Below, piece after piece: positions 1 to 7,958 of a stretch of DNA of 12,043 nt. Position 1 is the stretch's first letter, and every line of letters starts with the position of its first letter. The position numbers and the translations under genes are program-made. This DNA comes from Bacteroidota bacterium (GTDB taxonomy: Bacteria > Bacteroidota > Bacteroidia > Bacteroidales > UBA1556): contig QNXT01000128.1 of NCBI GenBank assembly GCA_003973505.1, positions 1-12,043 on the forward strand, written 5' to 3'. The notes beneath the pieces are model-generated. The model was not told the DNA's origin. It saw nothing but the letters and a program-made list of their open reading frames with translations, and ran no database searches.

Positions 1-45
1 CAAAGAGTTCCAGATGCATTTATTACTGTCACTACAAAAAGATAG
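1..45 (+). CDS. 3' end of an unidentified upstream gene
   Basis: Frame 1 is open from the window edge to a TAG stop at 43-45, giving a C-terminal tail of 14 residues that ends VTTKR. The reading is plausible because a strong intrinsic terminator follows about 20 nt after the stop, as expected for the last gene of a transcript. The tail is too short to assign to a family and I do not recognise it. That it is a real gene end is inferred from the terminator's position. Confidence 0.5.
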   Translation, partial: QRVPDAFITVTTKR

Positions 46-67
46 ATAGTTCTTAAAAACAAATAAT

Positions 68-102
68 AAAGCCACAGTGATTTTAGCTGTGGCTTTTTTT
101 TT
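68..102 (+). terminator. Rho-independent terminator of the upstream gene
   Basis: A perfect 10-bp stem (AAAGCCACAG at 68-77 pairing with CTGTGGCTTT at 87-96) with a 9-nt loop runs into a T tract at 94-102. It separates the upstream gene from the M16/sigma operon. The A-rich left flank could give weaker termination in the opposite direction. Confidence 0.9.
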
Positions 103-117
103 GCTCATAGCTTTGCT

Positions 118-147
118 CAAAACTTATACTACAGAAAACAAGTTTTG
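118..147. promoter_or_regulatory. Perfect 8-bp inverted repeat overlapping the -33 element (candidate operator)
   Basis: CAAAACTT at 118-125 is the exact reverse complement of AAGTTTTG at 140-147, with a 14-nt spacer. The half-site starts are 22 bp apart, about two helical turns. The right arm ends in the TTTG proposed as the -33 element of the operon promoter, so a bound dimer could block RNA polymerase. A shorter palindrome, AAAAC-AA-GTTTT at 135-146, lies inside the right part. An 8-bp match can arise by chance in AT-rich DNA, so this is only a candidate. Confidence 0.35.
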
Positions 148-174
148 CCAAGCTAGAGCTTTTCGTTACTTTTG
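144..174 (+). promoter_or_regulatory. Bacteroidota-type promoter for the M16/ECF operon
   Basis: TTTG at 144-147 and TACTTTTG at 167-174 match the Bacteroidota primary-sigma consensus (TTTG, about 19 nt, TAnnTTTG) exactly, with a 19-nt spacer. Transcription would start near 180-183, leaving a leader of about 25 nt before the ATG at 208. No other good match lies between the upstream terminator and the gene, so this is probably the main promoter of the five-gene unit. Confidence 0.7.
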
Positions 175-207
175 CAACCCGTTTAGAAATGACAAACTAC
201 TTATTGT

Positions 208-1443
208 ATGATAAAATTTGATCGCTTTACTATGGACAATGGCTTAAGGGTAATTGTTCATCAAGATAAAACAACACCCGTTGTTACTCTTAACATTTTA
301 TATAATGTAGGAGCAAAAGATGAAGATCCTAATTTAACGGGCTTTGCCCATTTATTTGAGCATCTCATGTTTGGCGGTTCGATAAACATTCCAAAATACG
401 ACGAACCCCTTCAGAAAGTTGGTGGCGAGAATAATGCTTTCACAAATAATGATATTACAAACTATTATTTAAGTATTCCTAAAGAAAATTTGGAAACAGC
501 CTTTTGGATTGAATCAGATCGTATGCTTGATTTGGCATTCTCAGTAAAAAGCTTGGAAGTACAGCGAAATGTCGTAATTGAGGAATTCAATCAACGTTAT
601 TTGAATCAGCCATATGGTGATTTATGGTTGCTTTTGCGTCCTTTGGTATATAAAAAACATCCATATCAATGGGCTACCATTGGAAAAGATATTTCACATA
701 TCGAAAATGCCAAAATGGAAGATGTGAAGGCCTTTTATAAAAAATACTATAATCCTGACAATGCCATAATGGTAGTAGCTGGGGATGTGGAATTAGATGA
801 AATAAAACGCTTATCGCAGAAATGGTTTGGCCCCATTAAACGTGGAGCCAAAATAGAGCGAAATATTCCAACAGAACCTGAACAAACAGAAGCTCGATTT
901 ATGAAAGTGGAGCGTGATGTACCTGTAAATGCCATATTCAAAGTATATCACATGTGTGGACGAACAGATAAAGACTACCATGCCACAGATTTGATATCAG
1001 ACATTATGGCTAACGGAAAATCATCGCGATTATATCAAAAATTGGTAAAAGAACAGCAAGTATTTAGCAGTATTCAAGCCTATATATCAGGTGATATTCA
1101 CCCAGGAATGATTGTATTTGCAGGTTATTTATCAGACGGTGTAAAACCAAAGGATGCTGATAATGCGCTAAAACAAGAGATTAATCTATTGGTAAACGAA
1201 GGCATTGAAGATGACGAATTGCAAAAAGTAAAAAATAAAGTAGAATCGGTACTAACATTTTCTGAAATTAACACTCTTGACCGGGCTATGAATTTGGCCT
1301 ATCATGAATTACTAGGTAATGCTGAAAATGCAAATCTAGAATTGACTAAATATCAAAATGTTAATACTGAAGACATTCAGCGCATTGCAAAACAAATCCT
1401 TCATGATAATAATTCAAGCACATTATACTACCTAAAAAAATAA
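208..1443 (+). CDS. M16 family zinc metallopeptidase, catalytic subunit (M16B-type)
   Basis: This is a 411-residue M16 protease with the inverted zinc motif HxxEH at residues 48-52 (H48, E51, H52). A downstream acidic pair at E125/E126 supplies the third ligand at the spacing usual for the family. Length and the two-domain layout (peptidase domain, then the inactive homologous domain) match the small M16B subunits that work as dimers. In the C-terminal half, the positions that normally hold the R/Y substrate-binding pair are V280 and S287, so it should need a partner that supplies them; the product of 3166-4455 has exactly that pair. No signal peptide or membrane segment is visible, so a cytoplasmic location is expected. 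The start is bounded by an in-frame TGA at 190-192. The family call is secure; the substrate is unknown. Confidence 0.93.
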   Translation: MIKFDRFTMDNGLRVIVHQDKTTPVVTLNILYNVGAKDEDPNLTGFAHLFEHLMFGGSINIPKYDEPLQKVGGENNAFTNNDITNYYLSIPKENLETAFWIESDRMLDLAFSVKSLEVQRNVVIEEFNQRYLNQPYGDLWLLLRPLVYKKHPYQWATIGKDISHIENAKMEDVKAFYKKYYNPDNAIMVVAGDVELDEIKRLSQKWFGPIKRGAKIERNIPTEPEQTEARFMKVERDVPVNAIFKVYHMCGRTDKDYHATDLISDIMANGKSSRLYQKLVKEQQVFSSIQAYISGDIHPGMIVFAGYLSDGVKPKDADNALKQEINLLVNEGIEDDELQKVKNKVESVLTFSEINTLDRAMNLAYHELLGNAENANLELTKYQNVNTEDIQRIAKQILHDNNSSTLYYLKK

Positions 1444-1503
1444 TCGAATAAAGACACCAAAACGACAAAGCATAGTGTCACAGTGGTGTGAAAGCTCAAA
1501 ACA

Positions 1504-2040
1504 ATGGTTTCTGAAAAGGATTTAATTGAGGGGTGCCAAAAAGGCAAAGCAAAGTTACAGAGGCTATTATATGAGCGATATGCTCCTAAAATGCTTGGAG
1601 TGTGCATGCGTTATTTCAATTCTAAAGAGGAAGCGCAGGATGCATTACAAGATGGATTTGTTAAGGTTTATACCAAAATAAATAATTTCAAGGGGCAAGG
1701 TTCTTTCGAAGGTTGGATAAGACGTATTATGGTAAATACTTCACTAAATTTAATACGTAATAACTTGAAGCATCAATTTCATGAAGATGTGGCTGATGCA
1801 AAAATTCACATTACTGATTTCAGTCTCGAATATGATCAATTTAATGTTCAAGATATTATGAAATTAATTCAAGAATTACCAAATGGATACCGAGTGGTAT
1901 TCAATATGTACGAAATAGATGGTTTTTCTCATAAAGAAATTGCCGAAGAATTGAACATCAGTGTAAATACGTCGAAATCACAATTACTGAAAGCCCGAAG
2001 AAGCCTTCGACTTGGATTAGAAAAATTGCATAGGGAATAA
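1504..2040 (+). CDS. ECF-type RNA polymerase sigma factor
   Basis: This 178-residue protein has the two-domain layout of ECF sigma-70 factors and should direct RNA polymerase to a dedicated promoter set. Region 2 covers about residues 20-90: a core-binding part around DALQDGFVKVY (47-56 region) and a -10-recognition part around SFEGWIRRI (67-75), followed by the NTSLNLIR helix. A linker at about 90-120 leads to region 4 at about 124-175, with a helix-turn-helix around FSHKEIAEELNIS and a basic recognition helix (SKSQLLKARRSLR). It starts 60 nt after the M16 gene and ends 7 nt before an anti-sigma-like membrane protein, the usual sigma/regulator order. No TAnnTTTG promoter is visible in the 60-nt gap, so it is probably read from the upstream promoter. 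Target genes cannot be read from this window. Confidence 0.93.
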   Translation: MVSEKDLIEGCQKGKAKLQRLLYERYAPKMLGVCMRYFNSKEEAQDALQDGFVKVYTKINNFKGQGSFEGWIRRIMVNTSLNLIRNNLKHQFHEDVADAKIHITDFSLEYDQFNVQDIMKLIQELPNGYRVVFNMYEIDGFSHKEIAEELNISVNTSKSQLLKARRSLRLGLEKLHRE

Positions 2041-2047
2041 AAGATAT

Positions 2048-3166
2048 ATGAATTTGAACGAAGAAAATATTGGCAAGTTTTTTCAAAAAAACTTAAAAGA
2101 TGTAGAGATACAGCCCGATAAAGCTGTATGGTCTGCTATTCAGAAGCGCGCTGATATTAAAACTGGCATGAGCCTTTTGGCTAAGCTAAGTGTGGGTTTT
2201 ATTTTGACAGCTTTGGCTATTACAACTTATGTCGTTATACAAAACAATAATTCTGATAATCCTCTAGAAGTAATTGCAAGTAGCCACACGATTATTGAAA
2301 CCTCTCCAAATAAAAATACAACAAACAAACTTCCTATAGAGTCAAAGCAAAATAATATAGCATCTGACACCATCAAAAAAGATGTTTTTGTTGAAAAACA
2401 AAATAAGAAAAAGACTCAAAAAACGAAATTGCAGCAAAAACCACAGAAGAAAGAATCGATTCCTATGGTAAAGCTAACAAAAGCAAGTGCGATCAAACAA
2501 CCTAGTCCCGATTCTACAGAAAAGGTTGAAAGTATCGTAGAAAACAAGGAATTAAGTCCAAAGGAAGTAGTCTATCAAGCCCATTTAATTGACCTTACAG
2601 ATAATGATACTAATATGGATACGGACACTAGCGTCATTATTGAAGAGGTAGTGACTTCGCAAAATGATAATGATACAACAAACATCACTTTTAGCGAAAA
2701 CCCAAGTATCTGTTTTGGAGAAGATGCAATACTTAAAGTTATAGGAGGTCAGTATTATGATTGGAGTACGGGAGCGACAACAGCTTCGATTAAGGTTTCA
2801 CCCGTTGAGCAGTCTGATTATTGGGTTGTGGTGCGTGATGAATTTGGAAACGAAATAAAGCATACTTTTACCGTTTTTATTGACCGTGAATGTACAGCCG
2901 TTTATGTTCCTTCTGCTTTCACCCCAAATGGCGATGGTGTGAATGATAAATTTAAGGCAGAAGGCGTTGGTATTGAGTCATTCAAAATGGTCATTTTTAA
3001 TAGAGAAGGGCAAAAAGTTTTTGAATCAAGCAATATTGATGATGCTTGGGACGGCAGCTTCCATAATGCTATTCAGCAGGCTCAAACCTTTTTCTACACA
3101 ATACAATATGTGGATGCAAAAGGAAATGCACATATTAAACAAGGACAAGTAACTTTAATTAGATAA
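2048..3166 (+). CDS. Anti-sigma-like single-pass membrane protein with a T9SS type B (gliding-motility) C-terminal domain
   Basis: This 372-residue protein has four parts. Residues 1-40 are a predicted cytosolic segment with the pattern FFQKNLKDVEIQP...AVWSAIQKR, which resembles the N-terminal segment of Bacteroidota membrane proteins encoded just after ECF sigma genes. Residues 43-65 form one hydrophobic helix. Residues 66-215 are a Lys/Thr/Gln/Asn-rich low-complexity linker, strongly basic at 111-136. Residues 216-279 look like an Ig/PKD-type domain (CFGED, WSTGATTASIKVSP), and 284-372 are a gliding-motility C-terminal domain (VYVPSAFTPNGDGVND start, DAWDGSF, VTLIR end). Topology should be N-in/C-out. 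Its place 7 nt after the sigma gene suggests it controls that factor; no zinc-type anti-sigma or FecR signature is seen, so that role is inferred. An internal ATG at codon 41 (2168) would give a signal-peptide-like start, but the conserved N-terminal pattern favours 2048. Confidence 0.8.
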   Translation: MNLNEENIGKFFQKNLKDVEIQPDKAVWSAIQKRADIKTGMSLLAKLSVGFILTALAITTYVVIQNNNSDNPLEVIASSHTIIETSPNKNTTNKLPIESKQNNIASDTIKKDVFVEKQNKKKTQKTKLQQKPQKKESIPMVKLTKASAIKQPSPDSTEKVESIVENKELSPKEVVYQAHLIDLTDNDTNMDTDTSVIIEEVVTSQNDNDTTNITFSENPSICFGEDAILKVIGGQYYDWSTGATTASIKVSPVEQSDYWVVVRDEFGNEIKHTFTVFIDRECTAVYVPSAFTPNGDGVNDKFKAEGVGIESFKMVIFNREGQKVFESSNIDDAWDGSFHNAIQQAQTFFYTIQYVDAKGNAHIKQGQVTLIR

Positions 3167-4455
3167 TGCAAGAAACGATAAATAGAAATATTGCCCCTGA
3201 AATAAAGAATATTGAGCATTTGAATATTCAAAAACCAAAGGAAATTAAACTTTCCAATGGGGTATCTGTATTCTCTTTTGATGTAACTGAGCAAGACTTT
3301 ATTAAAATTGAAATTAGCTTTAACGCAGGAACATTATACAGTGACAGAACATTAATTGCAGGAATTACAAACAAACTTCTTACTGAAGGAACGAAAAAGC
3401 ATTCTTCTATAGAAATTGCTAATATGATTGATTCCTACGGTGGTTTTTTTGAAACATCGCTAACTAATGACCAAGCATCAATCTCATTATATACATTAAA
3501 TAAACACCTTAAAAACACACTGCCCATTTTAGCAGAAGTAACTCAAGAACCTGTGTTTAATGAGGAGGAACTAAACATTCACTTGGCTCAGAAACGAAAT
3601 GAATTTTTAGTAAACAGTGAAAAAGTTGGTTATATCGCAAGAGCAAACTTCCCTGCTATTATCTTTGGAAAAGATCATCCTTATGGTCGAATTCTGAAGA
3701 TCGAAGATTTCGATACTGTAGAAAGAAAAGATATTCTTGACTTTCACAGTTCTCATTACTTAAATGGACAGTTTCGTATTTTTATTGCAGGCAAGTTGGT
3801 CAAGGATACGCTTCCGCTTATTGAGAAGTTTTTTGGAAGTATGCACAATTCAGAAATGACGGTTAAAGATCACAAACAATTGATTAAACCCTCTAAAACA
3901 TTTGTGCACAATATTGAGAAACCCAATGCTGTACAAAATGCTATTCGAATTGGAAAACCCGTAATAAACCGTGAGCATAAAGATTTTAACGGTTTACGAA
4001 TTTTAAATACAATATTAGGTGGTTATTTTGGTTCTAGATTAATGTCAAATATTCGAGAAGATAAAGGATATACTTATGGTATTGGATCGGGATTGATGTC
4101 CTATCAAGATGCTGCATTATTCTTTATCACTTCTGAGGTAAAATCAGACGTGAGTAATTTAGCAATTGAAGAAATACTTAAGGAAATACAGATACTGCAA
4201 ACCCAAGAGGTAAGTAAAGATGAACTTAGCTTGGTAAAGAATTATTTGCAAGGAAATTTTCAACGAAGTTTTGATGGTCCATTTGCATTATTAGACCGAT
4301 TTAAAGAAATATATTTTAGTAATCTGAACTATGATTATTTCGAATCTTACATCGAGACAGTAAAAAGCATCAACTCCAAAACTTTAATTAATTTAGCAAA
4401 TAAATATTGGAGTATTGAAGAATTATATAAGTTAAACGTAGGTAAAATAAATTAA
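3166..4455 (+). CDS. M16 family peptidase homologue, non-catalytic R/Y subunit
   Basis: This 429-residue M16-fold protein has lost the zinc site: where the family has HxxEH it reads NKLLT at residues 69-73, so both histidines and the glutamate are gone (N69, L72, T73). The C-terminal half has GSRL followed by IREDKGYTYG, giving the R/Y pair R297 and Y304 at the standard 7-residue spacing. This is the hallmark of the partner subunit in heterodimeric M16B proteases, as described for the Sphingomonas sp. A1 pair SPH2681/SPH2682. The obvious mate is the catalytic subunit at 208-1443, which has the opposite pattern. The start codon overlaps the previous stop (TAATG), indicating translational coupling. 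No signal peptide is seen, in keeping with a cytoplasmic complex. Fold and R/Y role are well supported; the pairing is inferred. Confidence 0.9.
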   Translation: MQETINRNIAPEIKNIEHLNIQKPKEIKLSNGVSVFSFDVTEQDFIKIEISFNAGTLYSDRTLIAGITNKLLTEGTKKHSSIEIANMIDSYGGFFETSLTNDQASISLYTLNKHLKNTLPILAEVTQEPVFNEEELNIHLAQKRNEFLVNSEKVGYIARANFPAIIFGKDHPYGRILKIEDFDTVERKDILDFHSSHYLNGQFRIFIAGKLVKDTLPLIEKFFGSMHNSEMTVKDHKQLIKPSKTFVHNIEKPNAVQNAIRIGKPVINREHKDFNGLRILNTILGGYFGSRLMSNIREDKGYTYGIGSGLMSYQDAALFFITSEVKSDVSNLAIEEILKEIQILQTQEVSKDELSLVKNYLQGNFQRSFDGPFALLDRFKEIYFSNLNYDYFESYIETVKSINSKTLINLANKYWSIEELYKLNVGKIN

Positions 4456-4457
4456 TT

Positions 4458-7400
4458 ATGAAAAATCTAATTGTCTTTTTGGGTGTGCTTATAAGTCTCT
4501 TTATTGGAGTAAATAAGCAAGCAAAGGCCTCACACTATATGGGTGGAGAGATTACATGGGAATGTTTAACGACAGGACCGAATGCTGGAAAATTCATCTT
4601 TCACATGAAAGTATATCGAGAATGTAACGGTATTACTTTTGGAACTAATCAAACATTGAACGGTCCCTTTGGCACAATACAAATGAATATTGTTCCTGGC
4701 TGGCCCGTAGATATTTCTCCAGACTGCAATATTGGTGGTGGTGGTAACCAGATTACATGTGCTGGTGCAACAGCAAGTAATACAGGTGCCGTTGAAGAAT
4801 TTGTATATATTTCACAACCTGTCCTCTTAAACGGAACCCCTCCTTCAACAGGTTGGGAGTTCTACTGGGAAAGTTGTTGTCGTAATCCTAGTGTAAATGT
4901 TCCAAATGCAACATCCTTAGGATGGCGATTACGCGCGAAAATGTATCCAATAATAATTAACGGAGTGCCTCAAAGCACAAGTACATGTAATGATGATTCA
5001 CCAACTTTTGCAGAGATTTCTCGATCAGTTCTTACTGCTGGCTATCCTTTTACATACAATCATAATGCATACGATAAGCAATTAGACTCTCTAAGTTTTG
5101 AATGGGGACAACCATTGAATAGTGGAGGAGCACCCATTCCTTTTGCTACGGGCTACTCATATACAAGTCCATTACCCGGCCCTGCACAAAACCCTAGTAA
5201 TGTAGCTGCCACGGTAGACCCTCATACTGGAGAGATTTCGTTTACCTCATATACAACAGGAGCCTTTGTTACATCAACAAAAGTTTCAGCTTATCGATGT
5301 GGCCATTTAATTGCAGAAATTTGGCGTGATATGCAAGTTGTACTATTAACTGCAGGTACGAATACCCCCCCCATAGTTACACCTCCTTTTGCAGGTGGAA
5401 CAAGCTATTCTGAAACCGTGTATGCTGGAGACCCTGTGTCTTTTAACTTAAGTGCTACCGATTTTCAGTTTCTACCTAATGGTTCTCCGCAAACCATGGA
5501 AATTACCGCTTCAGGCTTACAGTTTGGCGCGTTCGTTCCTGGTAATCCTCCTACGATGAGCACTTTAGTTGGTTGTTTGAATCCTCCTTGTGCTACTTTG
5601 ACACCTGCACCAGGTCCAGGAAGTAGTCTTACTGGAGTCTTCGGAGTACAAACAGACTTCTTATGGCAAACCGATTGTAGTCATTTAGCTACTGATATGG
5701 GCTGCGGAGTAACATCAAATGTTTATACATTTGTTATTAAGGTTGCTGATGACTTTTGTCCTGCACCGGCCATGAATGTTTCTACAATTACAATTACGAT
5801 CAACTCTAAACCACTGATTCCTACACCTGAAATTCAATGTGTAAAAGTGCAACCAAATGGTGACGTTGATTTGTCATGGTCAGAAATAGTTGATGACACT
5901 TTAAATTCATTCAAAAGCTATAGAATATTTTCCGCTCCATCTGCTGCAGGACCTTATGTAGAGATTGATAGTATTTTTGATAGAAATCAGTTAACATATC
6001 ATCATACTGGAGCTAATGCTAGTGCGGCTCCTGTATATTACTATATGAAAGTCATTTCTGGCTGTGATCAAAGTTTAGACTCTGTATTTGCTGCATCCAT
6101 CAACCTTAATGTGAATAATCCCAATAATGGTACTGCACAATTATCATGGAATGCAACCCATACTCCCCTATTGAATACTTCAACTGGGATGTATTACATC
6201 TATAGAGAATATCCAACAGGTACATGGATGCTTATTGACTCTACTACTTCATTAACTTATACTGATACAATTAGTGCATGTGGCGACACTGTGAATTATC
6301 AAATTCAAATTACAGATACAGCCATGATTGATACACTTGGTGTTCATAGTAGCTGCACATCTGAATCTAATATCAGTAGCAACTATTTCTTTGATATATT
6401 AGCACCAAACATTCCTGTAATCGATTCTGTTTCGATAGACCCATTAACAGGTTTTACACATATTGCATGGGACACAAGCTCTGCGGGTGATATAGGAGGT
6501 TACATTGTATATATTTTAACGAATGGAGCATGGACTCCCATCGATACTATATGGGATCATAACAATACAACAAGCTATGTAGATCAAATGAACTCCGCTT
6601 GTGCTAATGGATTTAACAGTTATGCTGTAGCCGCATTTGACACATGCTTTACTCCATCACATCCTTCCAATTTGAGTCCAATGAGTTTACCACATAATAC
6701 CATTGGATTGGATGCCGTTACTGACATTTGTGACGATATGATAACGCTTACTTGGAACACATATAATAATATGCCTGGTGGTGTGGCCGCTTACGATATT
6801 TTTGTAAGTGAAAATAATGGCCCTATAACACTGTTGAATAGTAGCCCTTCAGCTGCTACTTCCTATGTTCACACAGGACTAAATAGCGGTTCTACTTATA
6901 CGTATATAGTACATGCTCGCAATGCTGCAGGTACTGTATCGAGTACTTCTTGTATTAAATCGCAAGATGCCAATAAACCAAGTCAACCGAAGTTTGTATA
7001 TATTCGAAAAGCCAGTGTTTTACCTCAAAACAATGGTGTTTACGTAAAAATATTTACTGACACTTCAGGAAAAGTATCGGAATATCGCTTAGAACGTTAT
7101 GATATGGCATCGGCTACTTGGTCACAAGTAGGAACAATTCCTCCAAATTATACAAACCCTAATATTTCATATACTGATGTTACGGCTATAGTACGTCAAC
7201 AATGGTATCAATACCGAGCTATTGTTGTTGATAGTTGTGGTAATGAAGTGGACACATCGCAGGTTGCAAAAACAATGCTTTTGCAGGTTGTTGCAAAGGA
7301 TGATTTAACCAATGAATTATCGTGGAATGCTTACGAAGGTTATTCAGGAACTCCAACAGTATTTGAAATCTACCGAAGTATCGATGGTGTATGGGATCCA

Positions 7401-7856
7401 ATACCTGTAGCAACTCTACCTGAATCAATAACAACTTATACTGATGATGTGCAAGGACTTACTAATTCGGGTGGTACTTTTGATTACTATGTTAACGCAA
7501 TTGAAGGAGCAGGAAATACATATGGACTTCCTGGCGACTCAAGTCGTTCCAATAGCGTACAGGCATTGCAGAAGCCAAAACTATATGTTCCTTCAGCGTT
7601 TAATCCTGCAAGCAACGATTCCCGCGTAAAAACATTTTATCCTATGGGTGTTTTTGTAAATGCTCAAGATTATGAATTTACAATTTATAACCGATGGGGT
7701 GAATTATTATACAAAACCAACGAAATCAATAAAGGTTGGGATGGTACATTTAATGGAGTTGATTCGCCTCAAGGAGTATATACCTACTTTGTTAAGTTCA
7801 CGACAGCCGATGGCCGTGAGTATGAAAAACGAGGTACCGTAACGCTCATCCGGTAA
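4458..7856 (+). CDS. Large secreted multidomain protein with fibronectin-III-like repeats and T9SS type B sorting domain
   Basis: This 1132-residue protein begins with a Sec signal peptide, probably cleaved after A24 (AKA/S). The mature N-terminus SHYMGGEITWEC matches a start common among Bacteroidota T9SS cargo (SH..GGEITYEC). Residues 25-310 form that Cys-containing module, with paired cysteines such as SCCRNPS. Residues about 311-450 look like a cadherin/Ig-type module (VYAGDPVSFNLSATD). About six fibronectin-III-like repeats follow, roughly at 452-545, 548-645, 647-743, 744-836, 839-940 and 941-1035. Residues 1038-1132 are a gliding-motility C-terminal domain (YVPSAFNP, IYNRWGELLY, GWDGTFNG, VTLIR). 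It should be exported across the outer membrane and held at the surface or released. No enzyme motif is visible, so an adhesin or matrix role is the best guess. It begins 2 nt after the M16 stop and ends the operon. Confidence 0.88.
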   Translation: MKNLIVFLGVLISLFIGVNKQAKASHYMGGEITWECLTTGPNAGKFIFHMKVYRECNGITFGTNQTLNGPFGTIQMNIVPGWPVDISPDCNIGGGGNQITCAGATASNTGAVEEFVYISQPVLLNGTPPSTGWEFYWESCCRNPSVNVPNATSLGWRLRAKMYPIIINGVPQSTSTCNDDSPTFAEISRSVLTAGYPFTYNHNAYDKQLDSLSFEWGQPLNSGGAPIPFATGYSYTSPLPGPAQNPSNVAATVDPHTGEISFTSYTTGAFVTSTKVSAYRCGHLIAEIWRDMQVVLLTAGTNTPPIVTPPFAGGTSYSETVYAGDPVSFNLSATDFQFLPNGSPQTMEITASGLQFGAFVPGNPPTMSTLVGCLNPPCATLTPAPGPGSSLTGVFGVQTDFLWQTDCSHLATDMGCGVTSNVYTFVIKVADDFCPAPAMNVSTITITINSKPLIPTPEIQCVKVQPNGDVDLSWSEIVDDTLNSFKSYRIFSAPSAAGPYVEIDSIFDRNQLTYHHTGANASAAPVYYYMKVISGCDQSLDSVFAASINLNVNNPNNGTAQLSWNATHTPLLNTSTGMYYIYREYPTGTWMLIDSTTSLTYTDTISACGDTVNYQIQITDTAMIDTLGVHSSCTSESNISSNYFFDILAPNIPVIDSVSIDPLTGFTHIAWDTSSAGDIGGYIVYILTNGAWTPIDTIWDHNNTTSYVDQMNSACANGFNSYAVAAFDTCFTPSHPSNLSPMSLPHNTIGLDAVTDICDDMITLTWNTYNNMPGGVAAYDIFVSENNGPITLLNSSPSAATSYVHTGLNSGSTYTYIVHARNAAGTVSSTSCIKSQDANKPSQPKFVYIRKASVLPQNNGVYVKIFTDTSGKVSEYRLERYDMASATWSQVGTIPPNYTNPNISYTDVTAIVRQQWYQYRAIVVDSCGNEVDTSQVAKTMLLQVVAKDDLTNELSWNAYEGYSGTPTVFEIYRSIDGVWDPIPVATLPESITTYTDDVQGLTNSGGTFDYYVNAIEGAGNTYGLPGDSSRSNSVQALQKPKLYVPSAFNPASNDSRVKTFYPMGVFVNAQDYEFTIYNRWGELLYKTNEINKGWDGTFNGVDSPQGVYTYFVKFTTADGREYEKRGTVTLIR

Positions 7857-7875
7857 TTAAATCAAACATTATTTC

Positions 7876-7919
7876 AAGCCGTTTAAGTCTTATATTTAAG
7901 GTCTTAAACGGCTTTTTTT
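7876..7919 (+). terminator. Rho-independent terminator closing the M16/ECF/T9SS operon
   Basis: A perfect 12-bp stem (AAGCCGTTTAAG at 7876-7887 with CTTAAACGGCTT at 7903-7914) and a 15-nt loop run into a T tract at 7913-7919, starting 19 nt after the stop of the large secreted protein. The loop may extend the hairpin with a CTTA/TAAG pairing. This marks the 3' end of the operon and separates it from guaB. Confidence 0.92.
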
Positions 7920-7958
7920 ATTTTAACAACACATCATTTCTAACACGCAAATATGATG

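Noticed and set aside
208..1443. Possible secreted M16 protease with a longer N-terminus
   Set aside because: An in-frame TGA at 190-192 blocks extension, and the first residues align with the start of the peptidase domain, so no signal peptide is possible.
1454..1489. ACACCA/TGGTGT inverted repeat between the M16 and sigma genes
   Set aside because: Only 6 bp with a 24-nt loop and no T tract, so it is neither a terminator nor a convincing operator.
3094..3294. Minus-strand 66-codon open frame across the junction of the membrane protein and second M16 gene
   Set aside because: It is antisense to the two coupled genes and has no family resemblance.
7219..7842. Three 60-71-codon open frames, on either strand, inside the end of the large secreted protein gene
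   Set aside because: They lie wholly within a well-supported gene in other frames, with no recognisable domains; they are chance open frames.
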